A stretch of 6,896 nt of DNA from an uncultured Sutterella sp. (GCA_905201055.1 CAJKMT010000062.1:1-6896); one strand, 5' to 3'; counted from the stretch's first letter, positions 1 to 6,512 are shown. Notes: a model not told the origin generated them from the sequence alone. Translations and numbers: made by a program.

Positions 1-806
1 GGCTGCCTGCCGCACGTATGCGTGCGCTTTATACCCAAATGTGTCAGGCTGAGCAAAGCGTGCACGAAGCCAAACAGGAAATGATCAACGCCAACCTGCG
101 CCTGGTGATTTCCATCGCCAAACATTATCTGAATCGGGGACTGCAGTTCCTTGATCTGATCCAGGAAGGCAATTTAGGTCTGATGAAGGCGGTAGACAAG
201 TTTGAGTACCGCCGCGGATATAAATTCTCAACGTATGCGACATGGTGGATACGGCAGTCCATTACCCGAGCGCTTGCCGATCAGGGACGTACAATCCGTA
301 TTCCAGTGCACATGGTCGAGACTCTCAATAAGATCACGCGTCTTTCTCGCGAATATCAGCAGGAATATGGCCGTGAACCGACATATGCTTATTTGGCACA
401 GAAAGTCGGTTTAAGTGAACAGCGGGTACGCACCATTATGCGTGCGCGTCGGGAGCCCGTTTCGATTGACTCTCCGGTAGGCGATGAGGAAGACTCTCAT
501 CTGGTTGACTTTATCGAGGATAAGAGCAATCAAAGTCCTCTGGAAAGAGCTGAAAGCGACAACCTCAAACAAGTTGTCCACGAAGTGTTGGCGTCGCTTT
601 CTCCCAGAGAAGCGAAGGTGCTCATGCTGCGTTACGGTATTGATACCAGCACCGAGCATACGCTTGAGGAATTGGGCAGGCAGTTTGTTGTGACGCGCGA
701 AAGAATCCGTCAGATTGAAGCCAAGGCGCTGAGAAAGTTGCGTCATCCGAGCCGAGCCAACAAATTGCGCGGATTTCTAGATGATGATGGTTTGAAAAAT
801 CTTTGA
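1..806 (+). CDS. rpoD: RNA polymerase primary sigma factor RpoD (sigma-70), 3' part only
   Basis: The reading frame is open to the first base, so the gene begins upstream; the ATG at 18 is an internal methionine. The visible part covers the conserved C-terminal half of sigma-70. Numbering from M18: regions 2.1-2.4 at about residues 20-100 (ANLRLVISIAK, DLIQEGNLGLMKAVDKFEYR, STYATWWIRQ), region 3.0 IPVHMVE with the His and Glu used for extended -10 contacts, region 3.2 finger GDEEDSHLVDFIED (155-168), and region 4.2 helix-turn-helix HTLEELG...TRERIRQIEAKALRKLRHPSR (214-246). The -10 (Q80, T83) and -35 (R228, E229, R231-Q232 area) recognition residues and the activator-contact basic residues (K236, R239, R242) match E. 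coli RpoD. It directs core RNA polymerase to housekeeping promoters. It ends in FLDDDGLKNL, as RpoD proteins do, and is followed by a terminator, so it is probably not co-transcribed with the second sigma gene downstream. Regions 1.1, 1.2 and the non-conserved region lie outside the window. Confidence 0.96.
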   Translation, partial: LPAARMRALYTQMCQAEQSVHEAKQEMINANLRLVISIAKHYLNRGLQFLDLIQEGNLGLMKAVDKFEYRRGYKFSTYATWWIRQSITRALADQGRTIRIPVHMVETLNKITRLSREYQQEYGREPTYAYLAQKVGLSEQRVRTIMRARREPVSIDSPVGDEEDSHLVDFIEDKSNQSPLERAESDNLKQVVHEVLASLSPREAKVLMLRYGIDTSTEHTLEELGRQFVVTRERIRQIEAKALRKLRHPSRANKLRGFLDDDGLKNL

Positions 807-816
807 TCTAGATCAA
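803..816. promoter_or_regulatory. FNR/CRP-family-type palindrome overlapping the rpoD stop
   Basis: TTGATCTAGATCAA fits the FNR consensus TTGAT-N4-ATCAA at every specified base, and the palindrome extends one base each side (802-817, 16 bp). It includes the TGA stop of rpoD and lies just before the rpoD terminator. If functional, it would act on a promoter reading rightward into the 862-1251 region; its centre (809.5) is about 70 bp upstream of a weak candidate start near 879. The sequence match is certain, but function is unproven, because stop-codon context and chance could also produce it. Confidence 0.35.
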
Positions 817-826
817 ATAAATAAAA

Positions 827-861
827 AAGCCTGTGTAAATTCTTGCACAGGCTTATCTTTT
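827..861 (+). terminator. Intrinsic terminator of rpoD
   Basis: AAGCCTGTG (827-835) pairs perfectly with CACAGGCTT (846-854) over a 10-base loop that can close further by weak pairs. It is followed by ATCTTTT and preceded by an A-run (823-828), so the hairpin could also terminate leftward transcripts. It begins 20 bases after the rpoD stop, which separates the two sigma genes transcriptionally. Confidence 0.88.
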
Positions 862-1033
862 CAGTGTATCTTAATAAGTTCGCAGAGGTTTGGTGGCCCT
901 TCGTCATAGGACGAATCTAGTCTATTCTTTACATCTTAGCCCCGAAACCGACTGCTTAGTAATAATTCGCGTCCTGTCGCTGATTGCCGGTCTGTGGCTG
1001 GCTTTGTGTGCGATCGGACAAACAACAGGAATG

Positions 1034-1052
1034 AGGTTTGCCGTGCAAACCT
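1034..1052 (+). repeat. Perfect 8-bp hairpin
   Basis: AGGTTTGC (1034-1041) and GCAAACCT (1045-1052) are perfect inverted copies around the 3-base loop CGT. It is part of the structured region before the second sigma gene, and its function is unknown. Confidence 0.6.
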
Positions 1053-1094
1053 AACCGGTTGGAGAATACTCTGTTGCGTGGGTCTAAGGCTAGG

Positions 1095-1190
1095 AGCGCG
1101 AAATTTCTTTTAATGCCAAGCAAGACGTCCGAAGTGCTGACGTCCGGGGACTATTGTTCCATTGAAATTTCTCGCGCTTATTTTCTTTTC
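1095..1190 (+). terminator. Long stem-loop with T-rich tail: possible attenuator or sRNA terminator
   Basis: AGCGCGAAATTTC (1095-1107) pairs with GAAATTTC-TCGCGCT (1164-1178): 13 pairs interrupted by a 2-base bulge (two of bases 1171-1172), enclosing about 56 bases. Inside, GACGTCCG occurs twice in direct orientation (1124-1131 and 1139-1146), and its palindromic core GACGTC lets the two copies pair across a 9-base loop. The 3' arm runs directly into TATTTTCTTTTC. A GC-rich stem base followed by a T-rich tract resembles an intrinsic terminator. The long loop makes it weaker than a classic one and leaves room for alternative folding. Confidence 0.45.
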
Positions 1191-1251
1191 ACCCTGCATG
1201 TAAAAGAGTCAATATCCGACCACTGGTATTACTGATACTTTTTACGAGATT

Positions 1252-3405
1252 ATGACTAAAGCGACTGTCAAAAAAACAACCGCCTCCAAGAAATCTTCTA
1301 AGGTTCAAGCCAAGGAAGATGTGACGTTGACTTCTGCTCCTCAGGAGGATTTCGATGAGTGGTTGCATTCACATGATCAGTTGAAGTTTGACCTCAAGGG
1401 CAATTTGCAGCTCGACGAAGACGAAATTGACCAAGAAGAGCTCGATGAACAAGAGCTTGAAGAAGAAATTGAAGAAGCGGAAGAATTCTCCGAAGATGAT
1501 TTCGGGGACGACTATGAGGATATGCCGAAGCCTGAGAAACGCAAGTCCTCTCGCAAAAAGAGCGATCCGCTCCTGGACCTGCCTGCGGCTCCTGCCGAGC
1601 ATGAAGACGGTGCCGAAAACGGTTATCGTCAGTTGGTACGTTTCGGTCGTTCCCGCGGCTGGGTGACGATTGCTGAAATCAATGACTTGCTGCCTGAAAG
1701 TGCCCTTCGATCTGAAGACGCGCTGACAGAAATCACGTTGGGTTTGGGCCGCTTCGGTGTGCAGGTCTTTGACCACACGCCTGATGAAGATACGGTGGCC
1801 ATGCTGGCTGAACAGCAGGCAACGGTTGATGACGACATCGACGAAGAAGATGCTGCGACAATTCTCACTCCTGAAGAAAGTGCGGGTTTGTCCAAAGATC
1901 CGCTTCGCGCCTATCTGCGCGGCGTGGGCAGCCACAAGCTTTTGACCCGCGAGGGCGAAATTGAAGTTGCCAAGAGTATCGAGCAGCATCGCGCCCGCTT
2001 GGTGCAAGTCGTTTTGATGTCTCCGCTTTCTATCCAAGAATTGCTCAATTTGGCAGAAAAGATTCGTGAAAACGCAGAAACGATTGATAACGTGATCGAT
2101 GGTTTCACCGATGTGGCAGGCGACGAAATTCAAGACGACAGCGGCGATCTGAACACCGATATCGGTGCGGCGGCCATGACCGTTGAGCAGCTCGAAGAAA
2201 TGAAAGAGCGCGCCCTCGAAATGTTTGATCGTTTGAAGGGATACCTTGAAACGATGCGACAAAGCTTTGCCGATCCGGCTAAGAAGAAGGATTTCGAGCG
2301 TGCCCGTCAGAATATTGCCGACGAATTATCCATTGTGCGTTTCTCCGTGAAGACCGTGACGCACTTGGCCGATATCCTTGCCGATCACATGGCCAAGGTG
2401 ACTGACACGATGTACGCCATGCGTGACGTGATGGTCAACAAGGCTCACATGCCGCAGGAACGTTTTGTTAAAGGATTTAACGAACGTTGCTGTGATCGTC
2501 AATGGTTAAACGACGAGGTTGCCTCCGGCCAGCCCTGGTCTGCCGCTCTGGAAAATCATCGCGGTGTTTTTGAAGAACTGCAGGCCCGTCTTTTGGGTCT
2601 GCAGGAAGACGCCAGCCTTCCGATTGCCGAACAGCGTGATTTGCATCGCAGCATGACTGTGGCTCAGGCCAGTCTTTCCAAAGCCAAGGCAAAAATGATT
2701 GAGGCAAACCTGCGCTTGGTGATTTCCATTGCCAAGGGCTATGTCAACCGCGGTTTGGCCATGCCTGACTTGATTCAGGAAGGTAACCTCGGTCTGATGA
2801 AGGCCGTGGATAAGTTTGAGTATCGCCGCGGATATAAGTTCTCGACGTATGCCACCTGGTGGGTCAGACAGGCTGTGACACGTGCCGTGGCTGACTACGG
2901 CAATACGATTCGCATTCCGGTTCACATGACGGAGTCCTACAACAAGATTCGCCGTATCAAGCAAAAGTATCTGCAGGAACACGGCAAGCAGCCTTCCGAT
3001 AACGAATTGGCTGAATTGTCCGGCGTGCCGTTGCCTAAGGTGCAGCTTTTGATTCAGGCCATGCGTGGCGTGGAATCTATTGACGCTCCGATCGGTGACG
3101 ATGAAGACGCCACCAAGCTTGATTTCGTGCGCGGTGATGAAGAGCAGGATCCGCAGCGCCGCTTCATGGTGACGGCGATGGAAGAGGAAATCAAGAAGTC
3201 GCTTGATCGTTTGACCGATCGTGAAGCAACCGTCTTGCGTCTGCGTTACGGCATCGGTACAAGTCATGACCACACGCTCGAAGAAGTCGGCCGTTCGATG
3301 GGTCTGACTCGTGAACGTGTCCGTCAGATCGAAAGTGCAGCTATCCGCAAATTGCGCAGTCCGGATTTTGCCGAAAGACTTCGTGACTACGTGCAGACTC
3401 GATAA
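1252..3405 (+). CDS. RpoD-family sigma factor paralogue with acidic N-terminal extension
   Basis: A complete 717-residue sigma-70 group protein. Domains: residues 1-20 lysine/serine/threonine rich; about 54-90 very acidic (Glu/Asp runs); 95-105 basic; region 1.1 at about 124-174; region 1.2 at 215-245 (DPLRAYLRGVGSHKLLTREGE); non-conserved region about 250-470; regions 2.1-2.4 at 478-560; region 3 at 560-640; region 4 at 645-710 with helix-turn-helix TRERVRQIE (686-694). Region 1.1 and the non-conserved region mark it as primary-type rather than RpoS-like. My ungapped hand count against the upstream RpoD gives 132 of 230 identical residues: region 2 about 66/80, region 3 about 29/90, region 4 about 37/60. 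The -10 residues (Q540, T543), extended -10 residues (H558, E561) and -35 residues are kept. The region 3.2 finger (SHLxDFIED becomes ATKLDFVRGD, 620-629), QFL to AMP at 503-505, and K to A at 696 differ. The start ATG follows an in-frame stop at 1201 and a weak GAG at 1246. It is probably a second, specialised or redundant primary sigma factor. Confidence 0.93.
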   Translation: MTKATVKKTTASKKSSKVQAKEDVTLTSAPQEDFDEWLHSHDQLKFDLKGNLQLDEDEIDQEELDEQELEEEIEEAEEFSEDDFGDDYEDMPKPEKRKSSRKKSDPLLDLPAAPAEHEDGAENGYRQLVRFGRSRGWVTIAEINDLLPESALRSEDALTEITLGLGRFGVQVFDHTPDEDTVAMLAEQQATVDDDIDEEDAATILTPEESAGLSKDPLRAYLRGVGSHKLLTREGEIEVAKSIEQHRARLVQVVLMSPLSIQELLNLAEKIRENAETIDNVIDGFTDVAGDEIQDDSGDLNTDIGAAAMTVEQLEEMKERALEMFDRLKGYLETMRQSFADPAKKKDFERARQNIADELSIVRFSVKTVTHLADILADHMAKVTDTMYAMRDVMVNKAHMPQERFVKGFNERCCDRQWLNDEVASGQPWSAALENHRGVFEELQARLLGLQEDASLPIAEQRDLHRSMTVAQASLSKAKAKMIEANLRLVISIAKGYVNRGLAMPDLIQEGNLGLMKAVDKFEYRRGYKFSTYATWWVRQAVTRAVADYGNTIRIPVHMTESYNKIRRIKQKYLQEHGKQPSDNELAELSGVPLPKVQLLIQAMRGVESIDAPIGDDEDATKLDFVRGDEEQDPQRRFMVTAMEEEIKKSLDRLTDREATVLRLRYGIGTSHDHTLEEVGRSMGLTRERVRQIESAAIRKLRSPDFAERLRDYVQTR

Positions 3406-3426
3406 CCATTAACTTTCTGATACCGG

Positions 3427-3461
3427 GGCCACTCTTATCGCAAGGTACGAGTGGCCTTTTT
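3427..3461 (+). terminator. Terminator of the second sigma gene, overlapping the dusA start
   Basis: GGCCACTC (3427-3434) pairs perfectly with GAGTGGCC (3449-3456), followed by five T (3457-3461). The 14-base loop contains AAGG (3442-3445), and the 3' arm contains a GTG (3451-3453) in frame with dusA. It lies 21 bases after the sigma gene stop. Confidence 0.85.
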
Positions 3462-4488
3462 CGAAAAGATGACTCAACTTAATCCCTGGCGCTTCTGTGT
3501 GGCGCCCATGCTTGACTGGACGGATCGTCACTGCCGCTATTTTCACCGGCAGCTGTCCCAACACGCGAGACTTTACACAGAGATGGTTACCACGGGGGCC
3601 ATTATTTTCGGTGATAAAGCCCGGCATTTGGACTTTAACGCAGAGGAACATCCGGTGGCACTGCAATTGGGCGGCAGCGATCCGAAAGATCTTGCGTTGT
3701 GCGCCAAGATTGCCCAGGACTGGGGCTACGATGAAGTCAATCTCAATTGCGGTTGTCCCAGTGAACGGGTGCAGCGGGGATCGTTCGGTGCCTGTCTGAT
3801 GGCAGAGCCCGCACTCGTGGCCGATTGTTGCAAGGCGATGATGGATGCGGTGGATATTGATGTGACCGTTAAGCATCGCATCGGGATTGACAAAATTGAG
3901 GATTACGGTTTTGTTCGTGATTTTGTGGGAACTTTGTTTGATGCAGGCGTTCGCACCTTTATTGTTCACACAAGAAATGCCTGGCTCAAGGGTTTGAGTC
4001 CTAAAGAAAATCGCGAGGTTCCGCCCTTGAAAAGAGAAGTGGCTTTTGATCTCAAGAGGGACTTCCCTGAGGCAACCATTGTGATCAATGGTCAGATCGA
4101 TACGCTGGAATTGGCAGAAGAAATGCTGCAGAAGGTCGATGGCGTCATGATGGGGCGTGCGGCCTATAAAACCCCTTGGGTGTTAAGTGACGTCGATGCC
4201 CGTTTGTTTGGCGATATGCACCCGGTGGCAACCCGTGAAGAGCTCATCGAGATTATGACAAAGTATCTCGAACGGGAAACACCGAAAGACAGTCATGTGC
4301 CTCGGGCGACAGCGAAAGCCATGATCGGTTTGCTGCAGGGGTTGGCAGGAGCCCGGTTTTATCGACGCACGCTCTCTGATCCGGCGGCATTTGCCGAAAC
4401 CGGCATGCAGGTTTTGAAGGCGGCTTTTGCCAGCGCAGGATGGGGAGAACGTCTGACCGATGACCGTCGCGATGATGACGAATTCTGA
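3451..4488 (+). CDS. dusA: tRNA-dihydrouridine(20/20a) synthase DusA
   Basis: A FMN- and NADPH-dependent enzyme that reduces uridine 20/20a in the tRNA D-loop to dihydrouridine. The sequence follows E. coli DusA closely: APMLDWTDRHCRY (18-30, numbered from GTG), YTEMVTTGAII (42-52), HPVALQLGGSDP (67-78), NLNCGCPSERV (98-108) with the catalytic-type Cys at 102, FGACLM, VTVKHRIGID (138-147), IVHTRNAWLKGLSPKENREVPPL (171-193), NG (213-214) and GVMMGRAAY (231-239) for phosphate/FMN binding. The full length of about 340 residues is normal. Start choice: GTG at 3451 has AAGG 5 bases upstream, but both lie in the terminator hairpin. ATG at 3469 (339 aa, MTQLNPWRF) also fits the family but has no ribosome binding site. 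No dedicated promoter was seen, so expression may depend on read-through from the sigma gene or an internal promoter. The tail (DDRRDDDEF) is short and charged. Confidence 0.95.
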   Translation: MAFFEKMTQLNPWRFCVAPMLDWTDRHCRYFHRQLSQHARLYTEMVTTGAIIFGDKARHLDFNAEEHPVALQLGGSDPKDLALCAKIAQDWGYDEVNLNCGCPSERVQRGSFGACLMAEPALVADCCKAMMDAVDIDVTVKHRIGIDKIEDYGFVRDFVGTLFDAGVRTFIVHTRNAWLKGLSPKENREVPPLKREVAFDLKRDFPEATIVINGQIDTLELAEEMLQKVDGVMMGRAAYKTPWVLSDVDARLFGDMHPVATREELIEIMTKYLERETPKDSHVPRATAKAMIGLLQGLAGARFYRRTLSDPAAFAETGMQVLKAAFASAGWGERLTDDRRDDDEF

Positions 4489-4500
4489 AGTCTTGCTCGA

Positions 4501-4506
4501 TATAAT
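4501..4506 (+). promoter_or_regulatory. Candidate -10 box upstream of etfBA
   Basis: A perfect TATAAT lies 12 bases after the dusA stop and 57 bases before the etfB ATG. No good -35 hexamer is found at 16-18 bases; the nearest resemblance, ATGACG at 4475-4480, is 20 bases away. This is a plausible weak or activator-dependent promoter with a start near 4513. No terminator separates dusA from etfB, so read-through is also possible. Confidence 0.45.
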
Positions 4507-4534
4507 GGGCGAATCTGAAAAAATTTTTGTTATT

Positions 4535-4558
4535 GCCTGTGTATTGCAGGCTAAAGGA
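4535..4558 (+). promoter_or_regulatory. etfB ribosome binding site with small upstream hairpin
   Basis: AAAGGA (4553-4558) lies 5 bases before the etfB ATG and fixes the start. Just upstream, GCCTG (4535-4539) can pair with CAGGC (4547-4551), ending one base before the AAAGGA. The hairpin is short and may be incidental. Confidence 0.6.
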
Positions 4559-4563
4559 TAGAT

Positions 4564-5313
4564 ATGAAAATTTTGGTAGCCGTTAAACGGGTGGTGGACT
4601 ACAACGTGAAGGTTCGCCTCAATGAAGCGGGAGTGCCGGAAACCTCCACGGTAAAAATGTCAATTAATCCTTTTGATGAAATCGCCACAGAATGCGCGGT
4701 TCAGTTAAAGGAAAAGGGAATTGCATCAGAAGTGGTCGCCGTGACCATCGGTGCTCAAAAGAGTCTGGACACTCTGCGTGTGGCAATGGCCATGGGGGCA
4801 GATCGGGGAATTCATGTTCACAGTGAAGAGGTTATTCAGCCGCTTCAGGTTGCCAAGATTTTGCAAAAGATCGTGGAAAAAGAAAATCCCGATATGGTTA
4901 TTGTCGGTAAACAGGCGATTGACAACGATGCCAATCAAGTCGGACAAATGTTGGCTACGTTGTGTGATATTCCTCAGGCAAGTTTTGCTTCCAAACTGGA
5001 AGTTGCCAATAACAGCGAAGCATTGGTGACGCGTGAAGTGGACGGCGGTGTGCAGACTGTTGCCGTGAAATTACCTGCGGTGATTACGGCGGACTTGCGT
5101 TTGGCCGAGCCTCGTTACGTGACCTTGCCCAATATGATGAAGGCAAAGAAAAAGCCGGTTGAAACGATTGAAGCCGACACTCTTGGAGTGGACATCAAAC
5201 CGCGTTTGACTCCTGTGAGTTACAGCATGCCCAAGAAAGAAAAGAACGGGCAGATTTTGGGATCCGTTTCGGAATTGATTAACAAGCTTCAGACAGAAGC
5301 CAAAGTGCTCTAA
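4564..5313 (+). CDS. etfB: Electron transfer flavoprotein subunit beta
   Basis: The small subunit of the cytoplasmic ETF heterodimer, which takes electrons from acyl-CoA and similar dehydrogenases and passes them to ETF:quinone oxidoreductase. At 249 residues it has the family length. Visible motifs are MKILVAVKRVVDY (1-13), NPFDEIA (35-41), GADRGIHV (78-85), the AMP-binding stretch VGKQAIDNDANQVGQMLA (114-131), the ETF-beta signature region VTREVDGGVQTVAVKLPAVIT (155-175), and the partner recognition loop EPRYVTLPNMMKAKKKP (182-198). Leu188 is the position that anchors dehydrogenases in human ETF. The motifs fit the ordinary (non-bifurcating) bacterial/mitochondrial type. It is followed after 12 bases by etfA, in an operon. 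A good AAAGGA site supports the ATG at 4564. No dehydrogenase gene is adjacent in this window. Confidence 0.97.
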   Translation: MKILVAVKRVVDYNVKVRLNEAGVPETSTVKMSINPFDEIATECAVQLKEKGIASEVVAVTIGAQKSLDTLRVAMAMGADRGIHVHSEEVIQPLQVAKILQKIVEKENPDMVIVGKQAIDNDANQVGQMLATLCDIPQASFASKLEVANNSEALVTREVDGGVQTVAVKLPAVITADLRLAEPRYVTLPNMMKAKKKPVETIEADTLGVDIKPRLTPVSYSMPKKEKNGQILGSVSELINKLQTEAKVL

Positions 5314-5325
5314 GAGGAGAAGTTC

Positions 5326-6255
5326 ATGCGAGCTTTAGTGATTGGTGAAGTAACTGCCAACGGTGTGAAGCCGACGGCTGCCTCCTTGGTGACGGCTGCG
5401 GTAAAAGCTGCCGGAGTCGCCGACATGCTTCTTTTGGGGCAAATGCAGAGCGCTCAGGAAGAAGCGAAAGTTTTCACTGGTGTTGAAAAGATTTTTGTTA
5501 ATCCCGATAACGGCGACAATATTTTGACGGAGTCTTTAGCCAAAGCTGTGGTGTCTCTGGTCAATGAGCATCATTACACTCATGTGTTTTTTGAGTCGAG
5601 TTCTTTGGGTAAAAGCGTCATGCCCCGAGTGGCAGCGCTTTTGGATGTGGCGCCTTTGTCTGATGTGACCTCGGTCGTTAATGAAAACACCTTTGTTCGA
5701 CCGATTTACGCAGGCAGCATCGACGTGACTTTGAAAAATGAAGAGCCTGTCGTTGTCGCCAGTATCCGCGCAACAGCCTTTGATCCCTGCGAAAAGACGG
5801 GAGTTGCGCAGGTTGTAATGAATGCGCCTTTCCCTGAAGTGATGAAGACTCGCAAAGTGAGTTTCGAAGCTGTGAAGACGGATCGTCCTGCGCTTCAAAG
5901 CGCGCGCATTGTTGTGGCGGGCGGCCGCGGTCTTGAGGATGAGGAAGGATTCAAGAAACTCACGCAGCTTGCCGATAAGTTGGGTGCGGCAATCGGTGCG
6001 ACGCGCGCCGTGGTGGATATGGGACTCTGCCCCAATGATTGGCAGGTGGGGCAAACCGGTAAGATCATTGCGCCGGATCTCTACATTGCAATCGGTATTT
6101 CTGGAGCCATGCAGCATATTGCCGGCATTAAAGATGCCAAGGTGGTTGTCGCTATCAACAATGATCCTGAGGCAGCTATCTTTGAAGTGGCCGATTACGG
6201 TTTGGTGATGGATGCCAAGGCGGGTATTGATGAGCTTCTTAAAGAATTAAATTAA
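5326..6255 (+). CDS. etfA: Electron transfer flavoprotein subunit alpha
   Basis: The large, FAD-binding subunit of ETF. At 309 residues it has the usual bacterial length. The N-terminal ETF domain (about 1-180) is followed by the C-terminal FAD domain: VVAGGRGLEDEEGF (196-209), QVGQTGK (240-246), the ETF-alpha signature LYIAIGISGAMQHIAGIKDA (252-271) and NNDPEAAIFEVADYGLV (278-294). These include the Arg, Ser/Gly and Asn/Asp residues that hold FAD in known structures. GAGGAG (5314-5319 area) lies 7 bases before the ATG, and the gene starts 12 bases after etfB, so both are translated from one message. A strong terminator 23 bases past the stop ends the operon before the rRNA promoters. No defects are seen. 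Confidence 0.97.
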   Translation: MRALVIGEVTANGVKPTAASLVTAAVKAAGVADMLLLGQMQSAQEEAKVFTGVEKIFVNPDNGDNILTESLAKAVVSLVNEHHYTHVFFESSSLGKSVMPRVAALLDVAPLSDVTSVVNENTFVRPIYAGSIDVTLKNEEPVVVASIRATAFDPCEKTGVAQVVMNAPFPEVMKTRKVSFEAVKTDRPALQSARIVVAGGRGLEDEEGFKKLTQLADKLGAAIGATRAVVDMGLCPNDWQVGQTGKIIAPDLYIAIGISGAMQHIAGIKDAKVVVAINNDPEAAIFEVADYGLVMDAKAGIDELLKELN

Positions 6256-6277
6256 GAAAAATGTAGAGACTGATCGA

Positions 6278-6306
6278 TCGGGGGCGCAAGCCCCCGAAGT
6301 GTTTTT
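6278..6306 (+). terminator. Intrinsic terminator of etfBA
   Basis: CGGGGGC (6279-6285) pairs with GCCCCCG (6290-6296) around a GCAA (GNRA) tetraloop, with one further T-A pair. After AAGTG come five T (6302-6306). It isolates etfBA from the rRNA promoters. Confidence 0.9.
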
Positions 6307-6384
6307 AGGGGTGCGAAAAAAAAATAAAAATAACGCAGAATCAAACGGTTGTGAGCGGGGAAGAAAAAATTTGAGAAAACGGCC
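6307..6384 (+). other. A-tract region upstream of the rRNA promoters
   Basis: About 80 bases with phased A-runs (for example 6317-6325 and 6363-6368) and no coding sequence. Such tracts upstream of rRNA promoters often act as UP elements or intrinsically bent DNA. That role is inferred from position and composition only. Confidence 0.4.
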
Positions 6385-6412
6385 TTGACAAGTAAGAAAC
6401 GGGGGTTAAAAT
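6385..6412 (+). promoter_or_regulatory. rRNA operon promoter 1
   Basis: TTGACA (6385-6390), 16-base spacer, TAAAAT (6407-6412). The -35 is perfect and the -10 matches 5 of 6. The transcript would start near 6419, just before a small hairpin (CGTTGC 6421-6426 with GCAACG 6434-6439). Confidence 0.75.
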
Positions 6413-6483
6413 ACGCAATCCGTTGCTTCGATGGCAACGAAAGTCCAGATCTTGTGGTGGTTAAAAATCTTCTCACAATGCTC

Positions 6484-6512
6484 TTGACAGTGGAAAATTC
6501 TTCAAGTAATAT
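6484..6512 (+). promoter_or_regulatory. rRNA operon promoter 2
   Basis: TTGACA (6484-6489), 17-base spacer, TAATAT (6507-6512). The -35 is perfect, the spacing is optimal and the -10 matches 4 of 6. The start would be near 6519. Confidence 0.75.

Larger units (their letters stand above)
862..1251 (+). other. 390-base gene-free region between the sigma genes; candidate structured leader or sRNA
   Basis: No convincing coding sequence, tRNA, tmRNA, RNase P or SRP RNA was recognised here. The region contains three clear hairpins: TTCGTC/GACGAA (900-915), AGGTTTGC/GCAAACCT (1034-1052), and a long stem-loop with a T-rich tail (1095-1190). A weak promoter candidate TTGCAC (843-848)-N18-TATCTT (867-872) overlaps the preceding terminator. 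The 62 bases from 1190 to the sigma gene start lack a convincing promoter and carry only a weak ribosome binding site. I infer either a long 5' untranslated region of the downstream sigma gene with a possible attenuator, or a separate small RNA ending near 1190. Confidence 0.5.

Noticed and set aside
1162..1184. Promoter-like TTGAAA...TATTTT before the second sigma gene
   Set aside because: The spacer is only 11 bases, and both elements belong to the 3' arm and tail of the long hairpin.
1038..1235. 65-residue open frame starting with TTG before the second sigma gene
   Set aside because: No ribosome binding site, no recognisable protein features, and it overlaps strong inverted repeats; more likely non-coding structure.
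807..1251. tRNA gene expected after rpoD in many betaproteobacteria
   Set aside because: No cloverleaf or T-loop GTTCGA motif and no CCA end could be found here.
1369..2262. 297-residue open frame on the minus strand
   Set aside because: Shadow of the acidic sigma factor coding sequence; phenylalanine/leucine/arginine rich from complementing Glu/Asp codons.
2506..3273. 255-residue open frame on the minus strand
   Set aside because: Lies fully inside the conserved sigma factor gene, with no own start signals and no family resemblance.
5536..6117. 193-residue minus-strand open frame within etfA
   Set aside because: Antisense shadow of a well-conserved coding sequence; His/Arg-rich composition typical of such shadows.
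6452..6479. Possible fourth rRNA promoter TTGTGG-N16-CACAAT
   Set aside because: Only 3 of 6 and 4 of 6 matches; far weaker than the three flanking promoters.
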